From: Powellomyces hirtus
Lineage: Eukaryota; Chytridiomycota; Chytridiomycetes; Spizellomycetales; Powellomycetaceae
Direction: 5' to 3'
Assembly: GCA_025526995.1 (NCBI GenBank)
Contig: JAHLKG010000026.1
Span: forward strand, 216,001 to 280,000
DNA: 64,000 bases
The notes under the pieces are model-generated. The model ran no database searches. It worked only from the letters and a program-made list of their open reading frames with translations, and had not been told where the DNA came from. The position numbers and the translations under genes are program-made. Below, piece after piece: positions 33,701 to 46,958 of the stretch; within the stretch, counting starts at the first letter, position 1; every line of letters begins with the position of its first letter.

Positions 33701-36700
33701 CCGATGGATCCAAGAGATCTCCGACTCCTAGAGCCGGGCCATCAGCAGGCGCGCTGTCGCGTCCTATCTTCTCAAGCTTCATTTTCTGTGCAGCGGCTTC
33801 GATGACGCTTTCTGGTAAGCCTGCCCCAAGTTCTCGCGTTGGAATGTAGGTCACCCCATTGGTGTATCCGTCCAATCGCCGAAGCACGGCTTCTTCTTCG
33901 AGGTATTGTTTGTCGAATTCGACTGAATACATTTCGACGGGATAGTCTGTCGGGTTGTGCGCAATGAAACGGCGCGCAACACCCTCGAAGGCTGGCAGCA
34001 CTGGTCCGAGTGTAAGCTGCTCTGGTTCGAACTCGATTCGCGGTTGAATTCCCCGGCCGCGGACACGTAAGATAACGTGGTTTGAGTTCATGTTGATCTT
34101 GATAGACACCGTCTCGTCATAAACCTTGTCATCTGACGGTGTGAATGAGATTTCTATCAGACACTTTTCGTTTGGAGCTAGTGTTCCTGATGATGGAAAG
34201 AATTCGAACTCCTTGAGCTTGTGGTAATGGTTCTTCTTCTTGTCTGTTGTCTTCTTGGACGCCGAAGTGGCTGGCGGTCCGGTAACTATCGACCATTCGC
34301 AGGCGGTCGAGTTCGGATTTTGGGATCGAATGGTAACTGTCTTGCGCGCCCCACACAAGACTTCTCCAAAGTCAATACCGTCCGTCGATAGCGTCATGTC
34401 TGGCACAGTTATGGATGCACGAAGCCGAATGCCGATTGTTGGTCCCCCAACCAACTTTACCGGCAAATCGATTTCGAGTGGTTCTGTGCGCACATTGTTG
34501 TTCCGCGCCTGGAATGTGATTGTAAGGTCGACGGTCTCTTGAGATGGCAAGGACCGGACTTTCTCGGGTTCGACTGTGAATCCTGATCCGATTAGTGGCG
34601 TCTTATCCAGTGTGAAATGCACCGGATGATTTACGATGTTCTTGATCTTGACAACCACGCGTTTTGAAGTGTTTCGGATGACGTTTCCGAATTCACAGAG
34701 ATAGGTCGAGAGTCTGACTTGCGAGCTCTCGTTGATAGCTAGTGGGCCCTTCTTGTCGCTGCCCTTTGCTTGTTGGGTCCGATGGAATAGGAACGGGGAC
34801 CCGATGAACTTCCCTTTTGGTTGCGGCGGAAGCCTCGCAAGAGCTTCTTCATTCAGTCTTGTTAGGAGCTCTTGCATCTTTTCGTGCAGAAGGCGTTTTT
34901 CTGCCAACTCCTCGGCCTCTGAGTCAATGGCTTTGCCATCCGCGGTTGACGCAGTCGTCGGACCTGCGCTCTTGGTTTTCTTCACAACCGCAGATTTGAT
35001 TTCACTATGATGTGTTTCGTATCGTTCATCAGTAACTCGCGGAAGATTGAGCTGAATTCGCGGCATGGTTCCCCTGCCCGTGACGCGAATCATTACCGGG
35101 TCGAAGTTTGCGATCTGGATGAAGAAGTTGTCGTCGATGACTTGTGGCGCTGCGATGCAACATCGCACTGTTAGTCTTTGTCGGCCGCGTGGCGGGATCG
35201 TCCCTTTCGATGGAGAGATGGTCATCTTGGGTTGCAATGACGAATCGGCGAGTAATTTGAGCTCGTAATCGAAGTCGACTCGTCCAGTATTGCTCAGGAT
35301 AACGTCTTGCTCGACCACTTCTTGGTAAAGCTGCGTTCCCAAGTCGACGACAGTGCGATCCAGCGCATATTCAATCAGTGAGACATCGCCTCGGAGAGTG
35401 ACTTCATATTTCGGTCCGCCAGACACGTCGCAGACCGCGATTAGACTGAATTTGCCGGGCGCATGGCCCATGAACGTTGCTACCACGTTTTCCGTCTCGC
35501 CAGGGTACACTGTGCCTCGCATCGGGAGAATGTCAAATACTTGTCCCAAAAGTACCAATTCTCCGCCTCCCGCGGGCCCAGACCCCAAGACGTGACTGAA
35601 TTCCTCGAACGTCCAGTTGAAGATCACCGGCAGTGTGCTGGTGTTTGTGATCGCAAACGTTTCCTTTCGCTCGCCGCTGATTGCGATGCATCCATAATCG
35701 ATCAGCGACGTTTGACGTCCAAGGTTTGGGAACGTCACTTCGCTGTATATTTCCACTACGTCCTTTTGCGGGTGGTCGGCGTACGATATCACCAGCTTTG
35801 CATGTTCTTTCTTTGAAATGCGATCCTAAAGAGAGATAAAGAGAAGAAGAGATTGATTAGCTGCCGAGTCGACTGTTCAATCTATCGTAGCTTTCACGAT
35901 AACATACTTTGTGACTGGACGAATCGTATAGGACTTCTACGGTGGCGGTCTCACCGGGCTCGAGTGGCTCTTCAAACACTTTCGGTTTCACAGTGTATGC
36001 ACTCGGGCACTTGAACGACACATGGAGTGGCAGTGTCGTGGTATTGGTCAATTGCAGCTTTTCGGTCAGCTGCACAAAGTCTCCGTCTCGCTCATGAGCA
36101 GCGTAGAACTTGAGGCTGGATGGATTCATCTTCATCAGCGGTGTGACAAAGTTGGCAGAGACCGCCGTTGTCAATACAGGCCGGCGGGTCGGATCTGGGC
36201 CGATGAAGCCTTGGCAGATTAGGGTTTCGGTGACTTCCATTGCCTTGGTTGAGAAGCCTCGGATAGTAATTTCTTGAGACGTGCCCGGCTTGAGAGTGAA
36301 ACGCGCGGGTATGACTTCGAAAACTGGAACGTATGTGGCTGTGTCTTTGGAACCCTTCTTCTCGTCGAGCGACCACATGAGCGTTTGCGCTCTTCGTCCC
36401 TTGTTCGTGAGTGTAAATGTACGAGTGCATTCGCGACTGCTGAAGACATGATGAAAGTCGACGTGAGTCAACGCTTCGTCGAACATGATGGTCGTGCCAG
36501 AGCCCTTCGCTGTGAGGTTGACTTCGTGAACGCCTCCGGATTGCGTGGCGATCTTGACAATGTCAGTGAACTTGAGTGAATCATCGAGTTGTGCAGTAAC
36601 AGTGAGCACTGCTTCCTGGTTCGGTGGAATCTTTCCGGAGCGTGGTTCGACTGAAAAGACCGATGGGTCGTTGACGGAATTGCACTCGAATTGAGCAGAT

Positions 36701-39699
36701 ATAGGTGAATCATTTTTGAGCAGCAAGGTGAGTGGCACCTGCTTTAAGACGGGAATCTTGCCCCAGTCCAGCTCCGTAGCTGAGACCAGTACGCTTGGGC
36801 CGATTCCGTTGGCTGAAATGTCCATCATGAGAGGACTGTCTTCATTCCCGCTGATGACCAGGAAGATGGGAAATTCGATCTCACCCAACCGCTTGATTTG
36901 GACTTGAACGTTGATGTGGACTTCGGAGTGCGGTTCGAGCACTCCTTCGCGGTTGGTTGACGTATATTGGAACACTGCTCGTGCCGATTCCTCTTGAGCC
37001 TGCAGGGTGTACCGCGCTGGAAAGTCGGTCGTGTTCTCCAAGACAACGTGGCGGTCGTAAAGGTAATTCAAATAGCAGTCGCCGTATGCCAATAAGGAAG
37101 TCTGCAACTTGATGGCTGGAACGACGCTTTCTGCGTAGATGGGAAGGCGGAAGAGATCTGTGCCGACCGAATCAATATCTACGATGATGGACGAGTTGTA
37201 CGTTTGGACGGATTTCGGGTCGAACTTGAGCGTCAAAGGTTGAGTTCCGGCAGGACCAATCGTGCCTTCTGCCGGCGTCACGGTGAACTCGTCTTGCATG
37301 CCATTATCAGTCGAAGGGATCCTCAGGCGGTAAGACATGGAGATCTGAGACATGTTGACCAAGTTGATGTGACGAACGCTCTGGAATCCGTAAGACACTT
37401 TCTCAAAATTCACATCCGGAACGGTGAAGTGGAAGCACGGGCCGACCACATGGCCTTTGAGTCCGAAAACGAGTGGGTCTGGTGCCCCGTCCAAATGCCA
37501 GACAAACTCCTCCGAGAATTGGCCAAGTGCGTCCGGATGGAATGAAATGTGTATGATCTGCTGTTCTCCGACTGCCAGCGTGCCGCGCTCGGGTATGAAT
37601 TTGAACTTTGGCCCAAAGAGCGATCTTGGGCGGTTGAGCGAATATGTAACAGGTATGTCGCCGCGGTTTTCGAGGACGACTTCGTATTTGTGCTGAGTAT
37701 CAATGAAGATCTCTTCGATGTCGAGCATGTCGTATGAGAATCGTGCTTTGGGTCCCGTGCCTTCTCCCTTGAGCTGTAACGGCAATCGCATATCACGCCC
37801 AGCTACATTGCAGTATGCCATGGACGTATGTACTCCTGCGGTCGTTGGTTCGAAAAACACGCTGATCTCGATCTCCGAGTTTGGCCAGATCGTTCCTTGG
37901 CTGGGCTCGATGCGGAAGACAGGATCGTCAAACAGGAGCGAGTCTTGTTCCATCTGTCGGAGCTCGTTCTTGTATCGTTGAGCCAAGAGGGCAAAGTCCA
38001 GGACTTCTTTGCTGCCATCGTCAGTGGCCGTTTCGCGAACAACCTCCATTTCTTTCTCCTCTTTGGCGGTGAGCTCGGCTCCTCGTCTCAATCGGAACGA
38101 CTTTTCTTCTTGAACACGTGCGAAGCGCTTCCATTCAAACTTGGCCATGAGATCACTTCGATTGATTAGCTTGATGGTCTTCATTGAAGCGAGGCCGATG
38201 AACGTATTGTCGAGCTTTAAGCTTGGCTTCTCTAGCCGGATGTGCACATTGCTCGCTCTCGCTTCAAGCCAGAAGTAGAGGCGTTCGCCCGTGTCGAATT
38301 GCACTCGACAACAATCTTGCAAGTATCCAGCCGACTGAAAGGTAGAAGAAAGCGGGTCGATTAGAATGGAGGGGTTGACGCCGCCGTCAGTAGCTTTACA
38401 ACTCACCGTCGGGTGGTAGATGGCTTCGATTTGCATCGCCTGGCCCGGTTCCAGGGAGCCACTCGCAGGGACAAACTTCCATGGACGGTCCACCGAGAGC
38501 TTAAAGTCACCGCGCTTGTTCCCGATGTTGCGAACGAACATGGTGTGGACCGAGTCGTGCTTCACCGGGCAGTCCATCAGCTCGATCTTGTCTGGGAAGT
38601 CCAAAACAGCGCGTGCTCCCATTGCCTCAATTGGAACCAGGAACGTTTCTCGCTCGGTGGAGCATACGAGATTGTACTTGTAGTCGATATCTTCCTCAGG
38701 CGTAAAGTGAAGCACATAAGTCACATCCATGCCCGGAGCGATCTTGCCCGACTGCAAGTTGTCGCATTTGTCGCCGGTGATCGAAAAGAAGGGATTGTCG
38801 ATGGGCGTAATCTTCATCCTCCTTGGGATCTGTTTGACAATGAAGTCTTATTAGCATCTTACACAGATCAATGATCGGAATCAAGAAACAAGAAGACAAA
38901 GCCCGAAGATCCAAACTGCGCCACATTTCTAACTCCGCATTACGTAGGCCAAAGTCACGAGAATTATCAGGTCACATGCATCTCAGCCATGTGACCTCGT
39001 GACATATAATCTAGTCACATGTTTCCTGCTTTGTCAGCTTACATAACCCAATTCCAACCCCGCCAAAAATCCACCCGACACGAGGAAACTGACGGTGACC
39101 AAAAAAAATGATCCCAAGAGCTTGCGCTCAGAGTTGCCAAACCACCGACGCAAAGAAAGAATAAAAATAAAAAATTGGGCGCTTACCTTGTCATTATTTC
39201 TAAAGTTGATGACAACGTCGTAAGTCTGAAACGGCTTGTAGGACTGGAGCTTGATCGTAGATGGGAAAGGCTGGAACAGTGGCTTGTCCATGGGCACTTG
39301 GCAGGGCTTTGTTGCGGCCTCTGCGTCGTCGATGAGCTCGATGATTCTCGGAGTGAAGCTTGAATGCGATGCTTGAGCGAGGCATTCAGCCGTCGAGAGA
39401 TTTCGTGCCGCGATCCATTCCGAAGGCAGAACCTCACGCATTCTTGCTTGGGCCGGCTCCGCAGCCTTGGCCGGTGCCGGGATGGTACCAACGTACGAGA
39501 TGGTACTTGCTGCTGCGCGTTTGGTGAACACTTGCGCTTTGGCACCAAGTTTGGGCGGGGCCATTCCGACCGTGGCCGCCTTGGCTCTAGGATCGGGCCT
39601 TGTGTAGTTGGTGGGTCGAGGTTGGTGTCGAGCACCACCACCAACCTCGTTCTGTCGCATTGTACGGGGGTAGGAACGTCTGTTGCCCACCGAGTCCAT
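24761..39699 (-). CDS. HYDIN: HYDIN, central-pair protein of motile flagella
   Basis: Exons on the minus strand: 39187-39699, 38407-38829, 35908-38334, 25729-35825, 25133-25649, 24761-25054; 4,756 residues, within the family's 4,400-5,100 range. One exon alone is 10.1 kb. The protein is mostly tandem ASH/MSP-type immunoglobulin-like repeats. It has the hallmark FRNNDK near residue 170, ISKKEHAKLVISYADHP near 1125-1140 and a degenerate adenylate-kinase-like P-loop (ILHGPPYSGRRS) near 1875. The C-terminus keeps DNPCFSVKAGE and a final WMYYL strand. HYDIN sits on the C2b projection of the axonemal central pair and is needed for normal beating. Introns are 357, 72, 82, 79 and 78 nt; the 72-nt one (38335-38406) is in frame and lacks a stop. 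Its presence implies a flagellated stage. Confidence 0.95.
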
Positions 39700-40304
39700 G
39701 GCCGATCCTGCGGCTGCTGGCCACGACTTTCTTGACGAGAGGGAGTCGAGCAGCAGGAAACACGAACGCTCTCAGATGTGCTACACTCTGGATTGCTTTT
39801 GCTATAGGTATAGGGAAGCCGGGGGGTTGTGTGTTGATGAGATATTTAAAGAGAAGAGGAAGGGGAGCGGGAACGAGAGCGAGTGCGCAGTTCTAGCTGC
39901 ATGTGCGCAGTGTGCAATTTGATTGAAATGACCCTCAGCGCGGGGAGGGCCAGGGGGCGGCACAGTCATGCTGGCGGAGTCTGTCGGAGTTCTACGCGTT
40001 TATTTCGCAACCACATTTATCTGGCTGCATCCAATGCATCCAAAGCCAGCCATGTCTCATCTAGGTTGCCTAGTGCTCACTCCAATATACACCTGAAGAA
40101 GTCGCATAAGTCGCTGATGAGATAAAGATACATGAAGCTACTTGGCTGGGCTTAACGATAACTTATGAGAAGACTTGAATGTAAACAAGGGCTCGTCATA
40201 ACTATATCCATGTCAGCGGCAGTGCCCAAGCAGACATTGCTGGGCGGTTTATTGTGCAAGTTTATTTTGGATCTACAAATTGAGCCGAGAGGCAGTTTAT
40301 TCTT
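39700..40304. other. Intergenic region, no gene seen
   Basis: This 605-bp spacer holds the presumed HYDIN promoter (right of 39700) and the trehalase 3' flank. No open frame with a recognisable domain and no RNA gene was found. Confidence 0.5.
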
Positions 40305-42595
40305 TTACGAGGTGAACGCCAACACGAATAGCGTGAAAGCGCAGATCCACGCAGGGAGAGTGCTTCTTTTTCCAAAAGCAGCTGACGGCTGCGACGCGCC
40401 CGTCGCGGGATCAGCTCCATTAGCAGGCTGACCACCGCTCTGAGGCTGCGGTCCACAGTCGGGCACGCTCATTGCCGAGTAGGGCTGGTTGGCTAGGATG
40501 GCCAAAGCAACGCCGTTGGTCCAGCCGAAGCCAATCTGGACAACATATTCACCACCTCCGCCCTCGGCGCCGATGCGGGTCACATTGTACTTTTCGAACA
40601 CGTGGCCCTGGTCGGACTCGGAGCCGGCGCTGAGGGCGGGGAGGGAGGGCAGAGTGCCGCCCGTCTGCCGCCAGGAGCAAAAGGCTTGGGCAATGTAGGT
40701 CTGGGCGACAGTAGCTGCATATTGGGTCAAAGGGAGCGAGGAGTTGGGACACATCTTGCTAGTGCGCGTGATCGCATTGAGCGCAATGTATGTTTGCGGT
40801 GGCCCTGTAGAAGATGAAAACACCAAGGGTTCACTGTTTGCGCCATTGGGATAAGGGAAGCGGTGAGTCCCGGTATCTTACATGAATTGGGGTAATCCCA
40901 CTGCAGGCCAGTATTGTAAAAGGTCGACGTGATGCCTCCGGGGTCCTTATTCAGTGTCTTCAAAACTTTGAACTGGCCCATCATCTTCTCGCATTGTTCA
41001 GCCGATGGGGAAGATGAAGATGAAGATGAAGTTGATTTTTCTCGCGGGTCTCTGTCTGCGACACCAGCCCAAGATGGCCAGAAGCTCGCGGAAGACCATT
41101 CACCGTGCATCTGGGTTTCCATTTCCCAGTCGCGGAATTCACCGAGTTTGTCGTCGTACAGCACGCTCCACATGGCCAACCGACGTGACTCGGCCATCCG
41201 TCTGTACTTTTGACTTTCTTCATCATTGCCGACGCGGGCATGCAGCTCTTGCAGAGTGACTTCGTTGGCGAACAGAATCGCGTTGAGGTCTACGGGAATG
41301 ACGTCCTTGGTCACCAGGCGTTGCAGGTTGGCAGCTTGTTGGGTGGTGTCGTTGATGGGATTCTCGATCCACCTGGAGCTGAAATCCCAACCGGTTTCCG
41401 CACCGGTGGCCAAATTCGCGTAGAGTTCTGCAGCGGCGTCACCGGTGAGACCTGCACCTTCGACAGTATGCACATCTTCCATGTATGACTCGGGGCGGGG
41501 GTCCGAATTGATGACCGCGTACCGGTTCAGTTCGAAAGAGGTGCCGTTGCGTGGGACGGTGATGGTGCGGTTGCGGAGCCAAAAGTCGTGCTCGCGGTCA
41601 AGGAGTGGGAGCCATTCTGCGAGCTGAGAAGTGTTGCGGGTTGTGTTCACATACAAATCGACCATTTGTGTGAGAAGGGGTGGTTGGGAGCGATTCAAGT
41701 AATAGATACGTGCTCCGTTTGCTATGAAAGCCCGCGTCAGTTGGAACAAGTAAGCTCAGGATCTGAATTGGTCTTGCGTTAGGTTCACATTACTCACGCA
41801 TGAAGCCGTACTGTTGGACGTAGTCCATAAAGTTGTCGATCATGTCCGACATGGTGTCGAACATCTCACTTTTGGCCAGTCCCAGCATGACAAAGTACGT
41901 GTCCCTTAAATACCATACAATATTAGCATCCTGTGATGAGAGACGAGATGCCTGGAATCTCACATAGCACCAGCACCCACCAGTAGTAGATTTCCCTAAA
42001 TCGTCCGCCGGGGATGACAAATGACTGCTTCGCCGGTAACAAGCTGCTGACACATCCTTCACACAACAGGGTTGAGTCCTTGAACTCGCGGGTCAAGATG
42101 CGCCAGTATCCATGCACAGTCTGTGCCCACTCGCGCACGGTTGGGTCCGTGATGTTAGACAGAAATTCCGGAGCGGCCTTCCAGTCTCGCGGAATGATCG
42201 CTTCGGTTTCGGTTCCCTCCGGTCCGAAGTTAGCATCGACGAACGATTGGAGGGCTTCCCGCGTGTAGGGCTTACTCAGCGCGCTGAATGCGGTCAGGAC
42301 TTCGGCGAGGGGTTTGGTGGTGGGTTTGTCGACAAAGCTATAGGTTTAATGAAGAACCGACGTACCCGTTAGTGAGTCGACATGTTTTTTATGTCAAATG
42401 CAAATGAAGGATCAATGAGTATCACGGTCAAACCTACGTCTTGGAATCATTGAAGAGCTTTGCACGCTGCACGGCATCGAGAATGGGGCCCGGACAGTAG
42501 ATGGGGGAGTTGCACGTAGCATTCGGACTTGACTGACCCGCCACGGCAGAGATCAAAGCCACGAATGCAATCAGGTAGTATGCGAGTAAGGCCAT
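40305..42595 (-). CDS. GH37 trehalase, secreted, GPI-anchor type
   Basis: Exons on the minus strand: 42438-42595, 41981-42337, 41798-41904, 40882-41721, 40305-40804; 653 residues, introns of 100, 76, 76 and 77 nt. Residues 1-20 are a signal peptide. GH37 signature 1, PGGRFREIYYWDTY, lies at about 161-174 across an exon joint; signature 2, QWDYPNSWPP, at about 482-491, also across a joint. The catalytic acid D in AETGWDFSSRW and the E in GGGGEYVVQ before GFGWTNG are present. The C-terminus ends in a small-residue, serine-rich stretch and a hydrophobic tail, as in GPI-anchored animal trehalases. It splits trehalose into two glucoses at the cell surface. It lacks the calcium-binding and regulatory N-terminus of yeast neutral trehalases. 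Confidence 0.93.
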
Positions 42596-44277
42596 GGTGA
42601 AATGTGAGAGAGGTCAAGGAGAAGCCCCAAGGTGGATTTAAAGAAATAAGCGAGAATAACCAGGACGCCAAGCGGATTCGTAGTAGGCTTGCGGGTCCCA
42701 TCTTCCCGATTTATGTACTCCATGTTTGCATGGCTGTGTGTGCCTCTGCAAGATTCACACCTCACGCGAGGAAAGCCTGCCTGCCCCCACCTTGTTTGTA
42801 CGCGCGCGCGTTTCTCACGCGACAGAAGGATGATGGCATCAATGAATTCCGTGATTCTTGCGCTTACTTGTACTACTTGGGTCTACTTCCTTTCATTTGC
42901 TTACAGCGACATCAGACGGGGTAAGGACGTCATGTCACGGTTTTGTGCGCAATCGATCCAGATGAACTTTGACAAGCTATACTGTAGCTGCAAATGCCAC
43001 ATTTGCAACGGCTATCCACCCTCAATCAAGCGTGCATCCTTGAGACCTCGGGGCTTGGTGCATGGGGAACCAAAGACCTTTTACCGAAGTGCTTACATCT
43101 CATGAAGATGACGTGAAGACGGCGCCACTCACGGAGATTGATCATCCTCTCTTTTATCGATACGGTGGCAACTGTCATGGGCATCATGTCCTTGCAGGGA
43201 ACGCTCAGTTGTGTTTGCAAGGTGGCCACAAGAGCCTTTGCCCCGACTTGGAAAGTCTTGTTGACACTTCCGCGTGAATGGAGGGTATTCGCCATGTTGA
43301 ACATTCAGTGCACGGCTGCAAGTCTTATGCAGGTTTCCCCCACTCGCCATCGGGGATGCTAATATCTCCAACTACATGAGGTTACCGCAAGCATTCGTTG
43401 CAGACCTAAGAATGTCGCTTATAGTGTTTGAGTTGAAAAGGTGCCTCAAGTTCAAGGCAATGGGAACATCTGTGCAATGACCACGAGAGACCGGGTGGCG
43501 AGCAAGTCGTTGCCTAACACCGAGCACCGCCAGAGAAAAAAAAAAAGCCATATTGTGTAGTTGAACTGTGTTACATCTCCTCGGCAGCTTTGTCTCCTCG
43601 CCTTTGTCTCTTAAATTGCACTCACTTGATTCTGTAATTCCTTCAGAGAGTCAGATCACGTGCATGCCAGATTCAGTCACAGTCAGTGCACTGCGCCCCA
43701 AGCCTGCGTTCACGTGACTGCTTCCCGGCCTGCCGGGGCACCCCCCCGCGGCTCGCTGGCAAAGGCCATCGGTGCAGCCAGCGTGAGGTTTGAAGCCCCT
43801 TCATCGACGCATATCAGGTGAGGATCCGCAAGAGACTACAGAGACCGAATCGCCGTCGGCAGGAGACCACAGTCTGCAGAGCAAACGGATGGTTGTCCTG
43901 GATTGTGATGGAGGATGAGGTGGATGCATGGATGGATGGATGGATGGAGGCGAGGGGACGCCAGGAAGTCGAACGAGTACCAAATCGGCATGTCGAACGA
44001 AACGCCGGCACCACACTGGCACATTACACAACACCTGCACGAATTCAACCGGCAATGGGAGCCGTTCGACAAGGAGGCATTGACTTGAAAAAAAACGAAT
44101 CGGCGAATGTGACGAGTGAATGCGCAATCAGCATTCCAGGGAGCTGACTCGGCGCGGGGAGGACGAACGGAGAGCTGGAGGAGTGTCAGCAAAGCGATGG
44201 AGTGGAAGTGGAATCAGCACTGGCGTCAAAGGAGAGGGAGACTGACCCCCGATTTCGTTCGTTTGTCTGCAGACATC
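42596..44277. other. Divergent intergenic region, no gene seen
   Basis: This 1.7-kb stretch separates the divergent trehalase (minus) and RPL12 (plus) genes and should hold both promoters. Open frames are short and unlike any family I know. A GGAT tetranucleotide tract lies at 43928-43947. Confidence 0.45.
43928..43947. repeat. (GGAT)n microsatellite
   Basis: Five tandem ATGG units upstream of RPL12. Confidence 0.9.
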
Positions 44278-44949
44278 ATGCCTCCCAAGTTTGATGCCGG
44301 CGCTATCAGCTACGTGGTCCTCCGTACCACTGGTGGTGAAGTTGCTGGTGGTTCCGCCTTGGCTCCCAAGATTGGTCCTCTCGGTTTGGTATGCATCAAA
44401 CAAGCGTTTCTGCGCTTTTTGCATTGAAACGTTGGAGAAACTGACTAACCCTACGTTTCTCATTTGTCATAAACACAGTCCCCCAAGAAAGTTGGTGAAG
44501 ACATTGCCAAGGCCACTAAGGAATACAAGGGTTTGAGGATCACCGTTCGCCTGGTCATCCAAAACCGTCAGGCTGCCGTCGAGGTCCTTCCCAGTGCGTC
44601 CTCCCTGGTCATCCAGGCCCTCAAGGAGCCCCCAAGGGACCGTAAGAAGGAGAAGAACAGTGAGTGTCGTACCGCAACAGTACACGCATTGCAGAGGTTT
44701 GCAAGTATGAGCGCTGTAAATTAACTGGTTGGCTTTTTCTCAGTCAAGCACACCGGCAACCTCACCCTCGACCAGATCATCGACGTTGCCCGCAAGATGC
44801 GCTTCAAATCGCTCGCCAAGGAGCTCAGCGGAACCGTCCGTGAGATCCTCGGCACCGCTTTCTCCGTCGGCTGCACCGTCGACGGCCAGTCTCCCCAGGA
44901 CATCAGCGAGAAGATCGCTTCTGGCGAGATTGAGGTTCCCTCCGAATAG
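44278..44949 (+). CDS. RPL12: 60S ribosomal protein L12 (uL11)
   Basis: Exons: 44278-44388, 44479-44659, 44744-44949; 165 residues, exactly the eukaryotic L12 length. The start MPPKFDA, the [19 protein letters not shown] stretch around the first intron, the [13 protein letters not shown] segment and the end [10 protein letters not shown] are diagnostic. The protein binds the GTPase-centre 28S rRNA and anchors the P-stalk. Introns are 90 and 84 nt. The ATG lies about 480 nt downstream of the GGAT tract; no TATA box was recognised. Confidence 0.97.
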
Positions 44950-45496
44950 ATCATGTCTGTTTGAACATGTAAAACATGTAGTTGCATATCCTCGATCTTC
45001 GCTTGGTGGCATATCGTAGCGTTTGTTGACTTGGAAGTCGTCTGGTTTGTGAATGGAATTGTGCTTATATGGATCTACCCTATGGCCCACCTTGTGTGTT
45101 CTCTTGTGTGCATAATGCCAGGCTTTGCGAGTATACTGGTGGAGGTCCGTATCAAGCAGATTCTCGACATGGGTGCTAATCGACACAATCCGTTGTATGA
45201 TCAATCACTTCCACCAAATTCACCAAAAACAGCAACATAGATAATGTTTTTCGAGATGCGGTGGAGCATCGCAACTACAAGCCATCACGTGACTCATTGT
45301 GTGGTGACTTTGGCTCGATTGTTGGATTGAATTTGTATGGCCGTTTGGATTGCTGACTGAGAGAACAAGTTGTTCAACCCACCAACCGACCCCACAGAGA
45401 AATCAACGAACGGGCAAACCCGCCGAGCGACTCAGGCCAGCGATTCCTACCCATTTGCTCCACCCCCACATCCCGCTCGACGCTCCTCATCACACA
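44950..45496. other. Spacer between RPL12 and the Rieske gene
   Basis: This 547-bp interval holds the RPL12 3' UTR and the Rieske promoter/5' UTR. The bases just before the Rieske ATG are rich in C and A (ccacccccacatcccgctcg). No gene or RNA was seen. Confidence 0.5.
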
Positions 45497-46708
45497 ATGG
45501 CATCCAAGATCGCCCCTTCCCTCCTCACCTCCCGCACCTACTGGGTAAAGCCTATCTCTGCGGCTCCCACCGCCTTGACCGCCTCTGCCGCTAAGGCACC
45601 CAAGGCCACCGTCCCGCTTGTCCACCGCTCTGTCAACGCTCACATTAACGGTGCCCAGCTGTCTTCCAGGACAAACTTCACAGGTATGCATCATAAAGAC
45701 GCTCCAACTTGCCGAGGAGGTTGTGTGTAGTTTTTTGGCTGGAAAGAGTGTCCTGCCATGAAGGCATTTGGGGCCTGCCGTATTTACCCGCCTGGACGAA
45801 TCTCCGAATTCCGCGTCAAACCCAAGTGCTTTGGAATTGTGAATCTGACACTCAACTGGTTTTGACCCACTCTCTTCTTGCGTTCTCGAAAGCCAACAAC
45901 ACGGCCTTCAGCCAGAAGCGATTCTACGCCGCCCCCGTGTACAAGGCCAGTCCCGACAGCGATGTGACCCAACCCCCGCGCGAACAGGATGCCTACAAGC
46001 TCCAGCACCACGACGACATTTCTTCCCGCAACTTTGCCTACTTTATGATTGGAACCTACTCTTTCATTGGCGCTGCGGCCGCCAAGAACATCGTTACCGA
46101 CTACCTCGTGCACTTTGCGGCGTCTGCTGATGTCCTTGCCCTCGCCAAGGTCGAGGTCGACATGACCTCCATTCCCGAAGGAAAGAACGTTATCCTTAAG
46201 GTGCGTTGGCAGTGATCCATGACTAGTGACCCATGACACCATGGATATTTTCGTCATTGTATTCTGATTCTTTGCTGTTGTCTGTCTCTTGTGTATAGTG
46301 GCGTGGAAAGCCCGTCTTCATTCGCCACAGGACTGCAGAGGAAATTGCTGAGGCCAACTCGGTTTCCCTGTCTGAGCTGCGTGACCCCGAGACGGACGCT
46401 GACAGGACAAAGAAGCCAGAATGGCTGGTCATGTTGGGTGTGTGCACACACTTGGGTTGTGTTCCCATTGGAGAGGGTATGTAGCAGGAGAAAGATTGCT
46501 AATAGCTCTTGGTTTGTGCGTGACGATGTCTCATCCTGTTGGTGTTGTCGTTCGTCCAATAGCCGGGGAGTACGGAGGCTGGTTCTGCCCTTGCCACGGA
46601 TCGCACTACGATATATCTGGCCGTATCCGAAAGGGTCCCGCTCCCTTGAATCTCGAGGTTCCCCCCTATGACTTCAACGAAGCCGACGGCAAGATCGTCA
46701 TTGGATAG
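45497..46708 (+). CDS. RIP1: Rieske iron-sulfur subunit of cytochrome bc1 complex
   Basis: Exons: 45497-45683, 45893-46200, 46299-46476, 46563-46708; 272 residues. The N-terminus is a mitochondrial presequence without acidic residues, followed by the tail-anchor region ([20 protein letters not shown]) and the soluble domain. The 2Fe-2S ligands are in CTHLGC and CPCHGSHYD, with the GPAP loop (RKGPAPLNL) after them. The protein passes electrons from ubiquinol to cytochrome c1 in complex III. The introns are 209, 98 and 86 nt. UQCRFS1 is the animal name. Confidence 0.97.
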
Positions 46709-46958
46709 ACAACATGGTCCCCTCTTGCACAATTCCTCTCAATAATTTTTTTAAGTCTCATTGACAATCTGAATACCATTTTTCCATCACCTCTGTCTTT
46801 GAAGGTGCTTTCACCTCTCGTCAAATTGAACTCTCATCACATTCCCGTTGCCGTTTCTGAGGCAAGTATCAGAACCACATATGATAAGGCACTCGAGCAT
46901 TGATTTTTGTCAAGGCGATAAGTCCAACACTTGTGTATAATTAAATACATATTCACCC

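Noticed and set aside
42596..44277. Hidden gene between trehalase and RPL12
   Set aside because: Only short overlapping frames; no splice-connected series with protein-like content could be found.
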